A stretch of 64,000 bases of DNA, from positions 7,750,001 through 7,814,000 of the forward strand of contig JANTQA010000023.1 in the NCBI GenBank assembly GCA_027625915.1. Direction: 5' to 3'. The notes under the pieces are model-generated. The model did not search any database. It was not told where the DNA came from and saw nothing but the letters and a program-made list of their open reading frames with translations. This DNA is from Anaeramoeba flamelloides. Taxonomy: Eukaryota; Metamonada; Anaeramoebidae. The translations under genes and the position numbers were made by a program. Shown here piece by piece: positions 21,893 through 32,757 of the stretch (positions within the stretch are counted from its first letter, which is position 1; every line of letters starts with the position of its first letter).

Positions 21893-23830
21893 GACTATTA
21901 AAAAATCCTTACTTTGTCAAATATGAAGGGTTACAATATAACCACAAATTAGATTTTATTGAATTAAATTAATTGTGGACTTAAAGAAAACAATTGGTTT
22001 CACGATGAAGAAATTTAATACTTTTGAAAACTAAAAAAAAAAAAAGAGATCAATTGTTGTTTTTTCTAATTTTAATTTTTTCCCATTGAGAATAATTTTT
22101 CAACTAATTTTTGTTGTGAAAAGAATTTTTTCCAATAATGATCCTAAGTGAATTTTGTATTATGTTATTTGAATTTTGCTAATGAAAAGAAGTTCAATTA
22201 CACATAATCTGTTTTGTGTTGGGTCACCCCCGAATATGGAGAAAATTCAAGTTAAATGACTAGAACCTTAAAATTCAAATTTTTTTTTTTGTAATTTTTT
22301 CTATTTTGTGAAAACAAGAAAACAACTTTTTTACAACACTAAAGAATAATTCATTTTTGCCAAATAGGCCTAAATAACATAGATGAATTTAACTCAAATT
22401 CTTGTCCGTCAATTGAAAAAAATCAATAAGTTTTAATATTTTAAAAATTGTTTAAACTATTTGAAATTTACTAAATAATAAGAAAAGATTAAAAAATAGA
22501 CAAGCTATAGAATTCTATTTTAATTTTCAACTTCAAGCCTTACCATTCCACTTTTAATATATTAGAAAATAAAGTTAATTGCAAAATAAAAGGATCAAAA
22601 TTTTCATTAAGCTTTCCAAAAAAATGAAGCCTCTCAAGAATTAATTAAGAATAAAAAACACTATTTCTTAATAAGAGCTGAATTTAATAATTTAAGATTT
22701 TCTACCGAATTAAAAATTTGAAATATTTGAAAACTTTATAGAATATAATTTGGGAAAGTTGAATGGAAATTCTGATCTCTCTATTTTGCAACAAATAGTA
22801 ACAATGTTATATTTTATATTCTATAAGAGATGAAATGTCAACCGTTAGAAAAATTAAGACAGTGAAAATAACCCCGGGTATGAAAAAAACCACAGGAAAG
22901 ATTTTTAATAGTGAATATTAGGGAAATTGTTATATAATTGCACATATTTAAAATCAAACCCCTTTCATAAAAAACCTAATTTTTAACAAGTTGGGTAATA
23001 AACCCACCTAAAAATCATTAAAGTGGATATATATATATATATATATATAATGTAAAATACCAAGTTAATCGTTTTATAACCAAAGTAGATAATCTCATTT
23101 TTGAAAAACAATAGAGTTTTATAGAGGTTTACCAAAGTTTGGAAAATGATATATTTTTATTCTTGTTTTTTTGATTGATTAAATAGTGTTTTGAACAAGT
23201 ATAATTTCATTAATCATCATACTAATAAGTAGACAGGCTATAATTTTAAAAGTTTGGTTATTAAAAAAAAAAAAAGATAGGATTTTAAATAAAAGAAAAA
23301 CACACAGCAATTTTCCTAATATTAACAATTTTGAATCCTTTCCTGTATTTTTTTCAAGTCAAAAAAATTTTTTACTACTATACAGAAAGTTTAACAAAAC
23401 AATTATTACGACCCCTTTTTGATACTCTGTAATAATAATGTTTATTGATCGATTGACTGGAATAAAAAAGTTTTTTCAAACCTTTAACAATAGCTTTGAG
23501 AAAATGTTAAAAAATAAAAAAATAATGATAAAAAAATTATAAATTATTTATTATAAACGTTTCTTGTAACGAATAATCGATTTGAAAAATCAAAATGAAT
23601 ATGTATATATATATATATATATATATTGATTTTTTGTGAAAATTCATAACAAAATAAAAAAAAAACTGTTCGATTTCTTGTAAATTTCAACCAAAACTAA
23701 AATTAAAAAAAAAATTGAGCAATCAAATGTAAATAAACAGCAAAAATTCTTTGTAATATAATAAGTAAAAAAAAAAAGAAGAAAAAAATAAAAAAAATAT
23801 GAGAATGAATATAAATAAATTTTTAATTGT
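21893..23830. other. Intergenic region with a partial RA repeat and TA arrays
   Basis: 22560-22810 matches the first 200 bases of RA copy 1 (AAAATAAAAGGATCAAAATT, GCAACAAATAGTAA). (TA)n arrays lie at 23027-23049 and 23604-23626. No gene was supported. The small frame at 23644-23862 overlaps the 3' end of the Rap-GAP gene on the same strand and is not called. Confidence 0.4.
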
Positions 23831-26800
23831 TTATTTTTCTTCATATGACTCAAACATATCAAGAATTTGTTCTTTTCTAAAGTTCATCATTCGTCTTTGG
23901 AATATACCTGAACGTTGAATTGTCCGATCACCCGAGACGATTTTTGATAACAGGAAATCCCGTAATTCCTCTTCTCTAAATACTGGTGGGTTTGGGAGAT
24001 AGGGCTTGAAATCCCCAACTGTATTTTTTCTTGTAACCTCGACTCTGTAAAGTGTTTTATCAGGTTCGAGCGGTGGATGTTCTGCCCTCACAGCAATGAT
24101 AACATCTATCAACAGTGGGAGAATCAACCAATTATCAAGGAAATAAATAAATGGAGCAAATGAAAATAGAAAAATATTTGAATATATTTCGATTAATTTA
24201 CAAAAAAGGAAAAAAAAGAAAAAAATGATTTACGATTTTGTTGAGAAGTAATAGATTTTGGTAAAAATTTAACGCCCCCCTCAATAAATACAATAACAAC
24301 ATTATCATTACCAATGTGTCTTTTTCTGCATACCTTTGATAATATTATAAATGAAAAATAAAAATAAAAATAAAAATAAAAATAAAAAAAGGGTGACAGA
24401 TCTTTATAAAAATATTTTTTAAATAAAAATATTTATGAGATTTTCAAAATAATATCCATTAAGAAAATAATGCGATGGATAATATTCTTCACTTTTTGTT
24501 GTTGAAAATCCCAAATATTGCAAAGAAAATATATATATTTACCTGTTGATCATCAATTTTGTCAAATGGAAGCCAAGTAAGAACATGATACATAATTTGG
24601 TTGTTTTTGTACTGTGAATAAATTGCATGTGTTCCATCAGCATCCTCTGTTTAGATTTTTTTTTTTTTTTTTTAGAGAAATCAAAAATAAAACGACAAAG
24701 TAATTAAATCATTTTTATTAAAATACAGCCACTCCAAAAAAGTAGGTAAAAAACATTTTAAAAAGTGCCACTAAAACTCTTTAAAGGACAAACCAAACAA
24801 TTTAGGTAACACCCTTTCAAACTTTGGTTCCTCACTTTTTGAAAATGTCTTTAAAATAATTTATAAAAATAAATAATTTACCTTTGGTATCTAATCGACC
24901 ATTATACTTTTTAAATCCTTTTAATCTAATTTTTTCTCCAAGTATTTTGAGGAATTGTTTAAAATCATAACTTTCATAACCTATTACAATTAATTATTTT
25001 TATTTGTGATTTTTTTTTTATATTTTTCGAAAAAATAGATATTAACAAACACAATTAGGAAAAAAAAAATTTTGGAATTAATCAAAAAAAAAAAAACAAA
25101 TTTTATTCGATTAAGGAATTAGCTTCGTCATATATTTCTCTATAATCAAAGTATGTTGCTATTAGATGTAAATGATATTAGTGTGCCATATCTCAAATAG
25201 TTTCTACGACTCTAAAAAATCTATTATAAATGTTATTACACAATAAATTATTACATTTTTTACTAATGATCACTCTTAAAAATTTTCATTTTGGGAAATT
25301 TTTTTTTAATTCCTTTTCCAAATCTAAAAATTGAAACTCAAAATAGTCTTTTTCTATTTAATAATTCATATTTAGAACCTTCCAAAAGTAACTATTTTTT
25401 TGAGATTTTTTAATTCCAAGATTAACTCAATAATCATCAACATAAAAACCCATGGACAGATTAATTTTGTTTCTTTTTGATAAAGTTGATGTAACATCAA
25501 TATATGACCAATATTTGAGAAATAATTTGTCAAAAAAATCTAATTGGTTAATTATTTAATTTTTTAAAAAAATTGAATTTTTTAGCTATTAATCTACATT
25601 TGGCCACAAATTTAAGAAAGATATTTTGTGACTTTGGAGTCGTCATATTGATAATTCAAACTTTAAATTTGTGGTCAAATGCAGATTTTTTTCTGAAATT
25701 GTAGGGTTTTTTACTAATACATAGATCATTTTTAATTGACGAGATCAATAAATATTACTGTTTGACTAATCGATTTTTTTGAGACATTCGAACCATGTGG
25801 CACTAATGTGATTAGGCACAATAACACCATACTTTGATCTTAGGCTTCTCCTCGATAGACGCCAATCCCTTAAAATGAAATTATTAAAAACAATTTAATC
25901 ATTAAATAAAATTTATTAATTTTGAAACAAAAGAAAATGCGTTGTGTTGAAAGAAATATGAAAAAAAATTTAATAAATTTACGATTTTGGAAAAATTCTT
26001 CTTCTTCTTTTTGCCCCTCTTTTATACACAATACACCAACTTTAAATGTTGTATGTATCTATAAATTTTGAATAAAAATAAAAGGAATATATTTAAATAT
26101 TAAAAACCCGTTTTAAAAAGAAAAGAAATGAATAAATCAAAAAAAAAAAAACAAATAGTAAAATACAGTTGCATTTTCCATTTCCAGAATACTACTTTCT
26201 TCATCTTCATAATCCCTAATAATTGTTAAAAAAATTTTTTTTTGTATATTGAAAAAGATTACATTATTGAGTAAAGAGTAAACCATAAATTTAAATAAAT
26301 AAAAGAAAGGTAGGTAGATAAAAGAAAAGCCAAAAAAAAAAAAAAAAAAAGGAGGATAAAAGAAAAGCAAAAGGAAAAGGAAAAGGAAAAGGGAAGAAAA
26401 TAAGAAATGAGGAAAAAAAAAAGAAAAGAAGAAAAGAGAAATCTTACATATCAACTATTTGAACTTCACCCTTTGCTTCTTTGTCATATTTTAAAAACAT
26501 TTTTTTAAGAGCCTTTTCGGTTTTATTGGAACTATAAAACTTCAGATCTAATTCTTTTTTTTTAATTGTTAATAATTGATTTTTTGTAGCGTTGATAATA
26601 AGTACAAGAAATTCTGTTTCATTCTTATTAGCTAATTCCTGTGCTAGGACTAAATGATGTCCACTTATTTCGTTAATAATGCCATATAATATGTATTCTG
26701 TTTGTAAATGAAATAGTATATAGAAAATTCGTTGTTAAAATTTATCATATTATTAGGATTAAAATTTACAAATAATAAAATTACTAGATCAGTGATAATG

Positions 26801-29800
26801 ATATCCTTCACAAAATATTAATAAAAAAAAATTCTAAACTCTGTTTCAGTCAAAGGGGCTCAACGTTTTTTTCAAATATCAATTATTTTATATAATTGAC
26901 CATTGAAGAACAAATAAGAAATAAACAGAATAATATACATCAAAGAATTGTTGATATAAATCTGAAAGAAAACCAATTAATCAATAAACTTTCTTAAAAA
27001 TTGAAAAACTCAAATTCTTATGGGAAATATTGAGAAAAACAACAATGTTCGTTTTGAACTTCTACTGGTATTTGAATAATAAATATGAAACATTTTTCAC
27101 TTCATTTTCCATACTTTTCTTTTAGAAATCAAATCCTCAAAACGAAGTAGTTTGTTGGTATTTGTGGTCTCTATTTGAAAAAGAAAATGAAAATAAAATG
27201 AAAATTTTTCACATTTATTAAACAAATATCAGGATCAAAGATCGAATAGAATTGCAATAGAAATCGATATCATTTCTCAACAATCTTTACTTGGTTTCAA
27301 TGACCTTAGAATAGCACATTTTTACCAAGTGACTATTGATCTTGCAATAAAAAAATTTTTTTGCAACTGAATGACGTTTTAAAAAAAAAAACGGAAAAAA
27401 AAAAAACAAAAATGTGAAAAAATGATTTCAATTTTGAAAATTTCCAAAATAAAATTTTTCTTCTAATATCTATGCAAACACTTTAAACACATGTATTATA
27501 CCCATTACAACCGAGCCCCTTTGACTGAAAAATAGTTTAGTATTCCAATTTAGTGTTAGAAATTTAATTTGAAATGATTTTTTTTAAATTAAACTTGAAT
27601 ATTAATTTTGAATTATACTTTGGTGATTTAATCAATTTTTGATTTATTGAAATAAAGGAGTAAATTAAGAAAAAAATTATCACAAGAAATAGGAGACGAA
27701 GAAAAAAAATTTGAATATTATAATAAAAAAATATTAAGATCATTTGTATGACCAAATTGAAAAAAAAACCACTGTCTTTAGTTTTTTTTTAATTTAAGAA
27801 ATATAAAGAAAATTTATTAAAATTCCTTTTTATTATTATTATTTCTTGAATTGAAAAAAAGTGTATTTAGGTCTTCTCGAGTTTTTAATTAATTTGTGAA
27901 GTGTTCTAGATTTTTTTGAGTTTTCTATTTATTTGGAAAATCAATAAATTTTCGTTAGATTTTTTTGAGGTTTTCTATTTCAAAAAGTAAAAAAAACCTA
28001 ACAAAAATCTATTGATTTTCCAAATAAATAGAAAACTCAAAAAAACCTAACGAAAATCGATAAAATTTCAGAATGAAACAGAAAACCACAAAAAAAAAAC
28101 AAAACCATTAGATTTTCCAGAATTTAATATGAATTTTGTAAAATCTCTAATTTCACTCCACGCTTTTGAATTCTAGAAAAGTACAGTTAGTTTTTTTTTT
28201 TAATTATTATTTTGATTATAAAATTGATCGTTTTTCTAGACCAATTAAAAATCTAGAAAAACTAAAGACAGTTTTTTATTTTATTTTTTTGATTAGAAAA
28301 CCAATATATATATTCTAATCAAAAAATAAAAGTCTAGAAAAGTGCGGTTAGCCCCTTTTTAATTTAAGAAATAAAATAAAAAATTGAGAAATTAAAAGAA
28401 AGTTTTTTAAATAAAAAAAAAAATGCCATTGGGATTTCCAGGTTTTAAAAGAATCAAGTAAAATCTTTGTTTTTCCTCCATTCTTTTAAATTCTGGAAGT
28501 ACTAAACACCCGGCGATACCCTGTATAAATATACGTAACCCAACAGTGATCCACAACACACCGTAAATACGCTATACCAATGATATCCGAATATTTATAT
28601 ATATTGTTTGTAAAAGATAAATATTTTTTATTTTCAGTTTTTTATTTATATTTTTTCTCATTAAGCTTAAGTTTTCGAGCCATAAGGGTTGAAAATATTT
28701 TGTAAAACCTTGAAAATGTGAAAATATCATAATATTTTTTAGAAAAATATTACCCGTAATATCTATCGAATATTAGCTTCGGTTTTTCTGTCTACCTATT
28801 TCGTAAACTTGGTAGGGGTATTCTTTTGAAATTTAGACTAATGAAAGAGGCTTTATAGATTGGAATTCAAAAAAAAAAAAAAAAAAGATCTGAATTTACG
28901 AAAAACGAAAAAATTATTTTTAAGGATGGAATCTCCAAATGAATATATAATCTACAATACAGATAAAAGTCATTTGGGTTGGTTAAATTTATTTTAATTT
29001 GACAATACTAGATCATTTTCACTAAAATCAAAATAAATAATTAGCATTTGTATTGTAGATTACAAATTCATTTTAAATCTGTCTCATAAATCAATCTTTT
29101 TTAAATAGATAAGAAATTTAAATTATTAGTATGTTTTTTATTTTTCGAATTCTTATTATTACCAGTTACTGGTTTTATATGATAATGGGAGTTTTGGCAT
29201 TAAAATGAAAGCTAAGAAAAATGGTCTTATAAATTAACATCAATTTTAAATTGCTTAATTGTTCTTTTCAAAAAATAAATTGTAATTTTCTTTATGAATT
29301 CTTAAAGGATCGAGAAAGTAAAAAACAAAAATTTGATAAAGACTCTTTTATTCATTTGAATTAATTTTTTAAAATCATAATTGAGAAAATATTGAAAAGG
29401 TGCGTCAATTGTCCAGAAAGCCAATTTTGCGATCAAAAATCACTTACTTTACAAAAATTACATTTTTAATTTGTTCTTTATTTTCAAAAACATTAAAATT
29501 TCATTAGATAAAAAAAACAATTTAGAGTACATTCTAATATTTAAATTGGTTTTAAGTCAAAGAATTTTTAAAATGATTAAATACAGTGATCAAAATAATG
29601 CGTGCACAACGACTATAATCCGTATTTCAAAATATTATCCGTGCTTTTTTTTTCTTCTTGTACTAAGGCAACATCCAATCAACTAACAAACAGTATGCCT
29701 AAGTTAAAATCAATTTTGAAAGTAAAGGTCTGGTTATTTTCAGTAAAATTTAAATTATTCATTCAAATAGTTGAAAATTTTTCCATAATATTCACAATTT

Positions 29801-31860
29801 TTTTGAATTTTTTTGAATTTTTTTGATGATAAAAATTTTCTTCAAAAATTTACTCTATTTTTTGAGATAAATTTTGCAATTTGATCCTTCATTTTTAGAA
29901 TTTCTTTTTAAATAATAGAACTTTTTGAAACCAATACCATATTTTTTTAGGGTTTATTATCAGTTTCTTTTATTGGTTAATGTATTGGTCAACTATAACA
30001 AAAAAACACGCTTTTTATTTTGAAACAAGCATTAAATTTTTTTGCACGCTTTATTTTGGCTACTGTAGGATTCTTGACTTTTTCATCATAATTTAGTGAA
30101 ATTGAGATACTTCGATGACCAATTTTGATCTGATCAAAAATTTCAAACACTGAAATCAGACTCAACAAGAGTCTAGTCTCTTGGTAAATTAATTTAATTT
30201 AATTTTCAAATTGGTGCTAAATCCTAAATATTAATTTACTAAAAAAAAGTACTTCAATGATCTAAAGCGACACATAACTCAAATTTTGGAGAATTTGTGA
30301 AAACAAAACAGAAATAAATGATCATTAAAAAAGCGGTTAGCTTGTATGAAATTTGATTTAAAAGAAAAAAAAAATCTCTAAATCTAAAGAAAACTCAAAT
30401 ATCCTTACCGTTTCCATAAAATTTATCAAAAAAGTATTGAATATTTTGAACGTTATCAAATTCTGTTGGATCTGCTCCTTCTCTTCCAAGCTCAATAACC
30501 CATTCTTCACATTCCCTAAATAATTTTGTTCCTTCTTGGATCTCTGTTTCATGATATTGAAATGGTCTTTTATTTTTTTTCTTTTTGGATTTTTTTGGTG
30601 ATTTTGATTTTGATTCTTTTTCAACTTCAATTTCAATTTCTTTTTCTTGTCCCTTTTCTTTTCCTTTGTGTTTTTTAGATTTTTTTTTTGATTTGTCTAC
30701 ATTGCCTGTTGATGATGAAGAAGACATTTTCTTTTTTTGTTTTTTTTTATTCTTCTTTCTATTTTTTTGGTCTTCGGATGTGCTTGAAGAAATAGATGAA
30801 GTATCAGTTGATGATGGTGTGAGAGAGGATGAAGATTGTTTTCTTTTTGATTTACTTTTCTTTTCTTTTCCTTTTTTTTTTGATTCCTTTTTTTTCTTTT
30901 TTTTTCCTTTTCTTTACGTTCTTTCTCTTCTTTTTCTTTCTTTTCTTTTTGTTTACGTTCTTTCTCTTTCTTTTCCTTTTTTTTTTTTTCTTCCTTTTCT
31001 TTTTCTTTACGTTCTTTTTCTTCCTTTTCCTTTTTTTTTTTTTCCTCCTTTTCTTTTTCTTCTTTTTCTTTCTTTTCTTTTTCTTTACGTTCTTTCTCTT
31101 CCTTTTCCTTTTTTTCTTTTTCTTTTTCTTCCTTTTCTTTCTTTTTTTTTTCTTCCTTTTCTTTCTTTTCTTTTTCTTTACGTTCTTTCTCTTCCTTTTC
31201 CTTTTTTTCCTTTTCTTTTTCTTCCTTTTCCTTTTTTTCTTTCTCTTCTTTTTCCTTTTTTTCCTTTTCTTTTTCTTCCTTTTCCTTTTTTTCTTTTTCT
31301 TCTTTTTCCTTCTTTTCTTTTTCTTCCTTTTCTTTCTTTTCTTTTTCTTTACGTTCTTTCTCTTCCTTTTCCTTTTTTTCCTTTTGTTTACGTTGTTTTT
31401 CTTTTGTAATTTTTGTTTCCTTTTCTTCTTTTTCTTCGCCGTCCTTTGGTATTAAAAGAGACAATTTGTCCTTTTGAATTTTTGAAGAAGATCCAAGTTT
31501 TACAGGCCGAATTCTTCTTGCGGATTGTGATCTTTTCGAAACTTTTTTTCTACTACTGCTTCGGCTTGAAGGTTTGTCTTTTTTTCTTGTGGCACTAGAG
31601 GACCTTTTGTTTTTTGAGATCTTATGTTTGCTTCTGTGTTTGTGTCTATGCTTATGTCTATGCTTGTGTCGGTGCTTATGTTTTTTTGATTTGTGTTTGT
31701 GTCTATGCTTGTGTCGATGTTTTGATTTTCTTTTTTTATGATTGTCACTCGCTGAACTAGAACTAGATTGAGTACTTGAACTTGAAAGCCCATAGGAGTC
31801 ACTATCTAAATCGCTTGAAGATGAAGATGAAGTAATTGAAGAAGTGTCAGAAGAAGACAT
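23831..31860 (-). CDS. Rap/Ran-GAP domain protein with a long charged N-terminus, eight exons
   Basis: Predicted exons: 31860-30409, 26697-26448, 26215-26167, 26058-25983, 24980-24882, 24646-24543, 24333-24234 and 24105-23831; all junctions are GT-AG and agree in phase. About 800 residues. The N-terminus is Ser-rich, then His/Lys/Arg-rich (KHRHKHRHKHK), then about 200 residues of E/K-repeat likely to form a single long helix. The GAP region follows: YFFDKFYGNEYILYGIINEI, FKVGVLCIKEGQKEEEEFF, FLKILGEKIRLKGFKKYNG, DGTHAIY, the catalytic block RKRHIGNDNVVIVF, HVIIAVRAEHP and ELRDFLLSK. The RH and the asparagine of RHIGND, which Rap1GAP uses for catalysis, are all kept. It should speed GTP hydrolysis by a Rap-like GTPase. 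Exon 1 needs a one-base frame change inside A runs at about 30910-30860, from assembly error or real slippage. Intron 1 is 3.7 kb and holds mobile elements. Confidence 0.88.
25116..25875. mobile_element. Foldback element F with long terminal inverted repeats, in Rap-GAP intron 4
   Basis: About 760 bp. The left arm (GGAATTAGCTTCGTC..., AATCAAAGTATGTTGCTATT, GATATTAGTGTGCCATAT) is the inverse of the right arm (GGGATTGGCGTCTATC..., GATCAAAGTATGGTGTTATT, CACATTAGTGCCACATGG). The arms are well over 80 bp. The centre is also a palindrome (TTTGGCCACAAATTTAA facing TTAAATTTGTGGTCAAAT). No ORF. Related arms lie at 12290-12830. It lies wholly inside the intron and leaves exon 5 intact. Confidence 0.7.
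26837..27537. mobile_element. Mariner-derived MITE M1, in Rap-GAP intron 1
   Basis: 701 bp between TA dinucleotides. Left end AACTCTGTTTCAGTCAAAGG; right end, reversed, AACTATTTTTCAGTCAAAGG, both then GGCTC. Subterminal sequence (AACAATGTTCGTTTTG; AAAATGATTTCAATTTTG; CTTCTAATATCTATGCAAAC) matches the ends of the mariner at 51159-52681, so this is an internal-deletion derivative without transposase. It lies about 140 bases upstream of exon 2 on the transcribed strand. Confidence 0.88.
27775..28510. repeat. Block P2: tandem imperfect palindromes, in Rap-GAP intron 1
   Basis: Same units as block P1: GTGTTCTAGATTTTTTTGAG, AAAAAACCTAACGAAAATC and GATTTTCCAAATAAATAG, in both orientations. A second hairpin type runs from CCAGGTTTTAAAAGAATCA to TTCTTTTAAATTCTGGAAG near the end. 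Units are separated by AATTTAAGAAATA / TATTTCTTGAATT pairs. No ORF. Confidence 0.65.
29560..30030 (-). repeat. Dispersed repeat R3, inverted copy, in Rap-GAP intron 1
   Basis: Reverse complement of 12895-13330. Landmarks: CGTGTTTTTTTGTTATAG, TATTATTTAAAAAGAAATTC and TTCAAAATTGATTTTAACTT read on the minus strand. The 74-codon plus-strand frame at 29602 lies in it. Confidence 0.65.
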
Positions 31861-32386
31861 CCAGATAAAAAGAGAATTACAAAAAATAAAAAATTTTATT
31901 TAATAAACACAGACAATTGTGGGACGAGAAAGGTTTTGCTCAAGAACCATTCCTATCGTTTTTGTTTGTTGAATATATCAACCCGTAGTTATTTTTTTTT
32001 CCTTTTTTTTTTTCATTTTTTGCAATTTTTCTTTCGATTATTTTTATTTCTTCAACTGGCAAAAAATATCAGCATTTCGATATAAATCACTTACCATATT
32101 TTTTTCTACAAGACTTGACTTGAAAAGTTAGTCTTGGAAAATCTAGATTTTATTGCAACTAATAAGAGAATTATGTGCTTTAAAAAAAGTTGGTAATTTT
32201 ACCGATTTTGAAAATTTTTAATTGTGAGATCCTTACTGAAAAAAGATCTTTTGAGTTTCATACGATATCAAAAGTTTGAAATCACAACACCATGTACTGC
32301 TCTATCTGAAAAAAGGTAAAAGACTACAAGTAAATTAGGGTTGAATTTGTAATTTTTCAATTTTCTTTACCATGTTGGAAAAAAAG
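31861..32386. other. Upstream flank of the Rap-GAP gene
   Basis: No gene. Contains the Rap-GAP 5' UTR and promoter by position only; no specific motif was identified. Confidence 0.3.
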
Positions 32387-32757
32387 TGAAACACTGTTTT
32401 TAATTGGGAACATTACTGAAAACGAAAAGTAAAATCATTTAAAAAAAGAATAAATAAATAAAGACAAAATGAAGTATTCAGCAAAATAAAAGTTTTTTTA
32501 ATAATATCTTTTTATTGTTTTTTTCTGTTATTGATCAATTATTAAAAATTTGTTCAAAAAATTGACTATTTTTGAGATCTCCAAAACTACAATTACAATT
32601 TCGATAAATCACGTAGATTTAAATTGTATTTGTTGGGTTGATTGAAAATAATATAATGGGTTATTATTTGAAGTTAATTAGTTTCTTCTTTTTATTGATT
32701 TTACTTTTCATTTTCAGTAATGTACCCAATTAAAAACCGTTTTTCACTGTTTTTCCA
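32387..32757. mobile_element. Inverted-repeat element T (MITE-like), best copy
   Basis: About 370 bp with terminal inverted repeats of roughly 50 bp: left GTGAAACACTGTTTTTAATT then GGGAACATTACTGAAAACGA; right, reversed, GTGAAAAACGGTTTTTAATT then GGGTACATTACTGAAAATGA, both running on into AAAAGTAAAATCA. A diverged copy lies at 3120-3536. Non-coding. Target-site repeats could not be fixed. Confidence 0.75.

Noticed and set aside
26137-26454. Phe-rich minus frame with DYEDEESSILEMENAT at its end
   Set aside because: Only the last 16 codons are real (Rap-GAP exon 3); the rest is the preceding intron.
30727-30845. Intron between the E/K frame and the Ser-rich frame of Rap-GAP exon 1 (GTAAAT to CAACAG)
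   Set aside because: The phases do not match, and the removed part would be clearly coding Ser-rich sequence. A change in run length is simpler.
30585-31598. Long Phe/Leu/Pro-rich plus-strand frames
   Set aside because: Antisense of the E/K repeat in Rap-GAP exon 1. Their composition follows from the pyrimidine tract.
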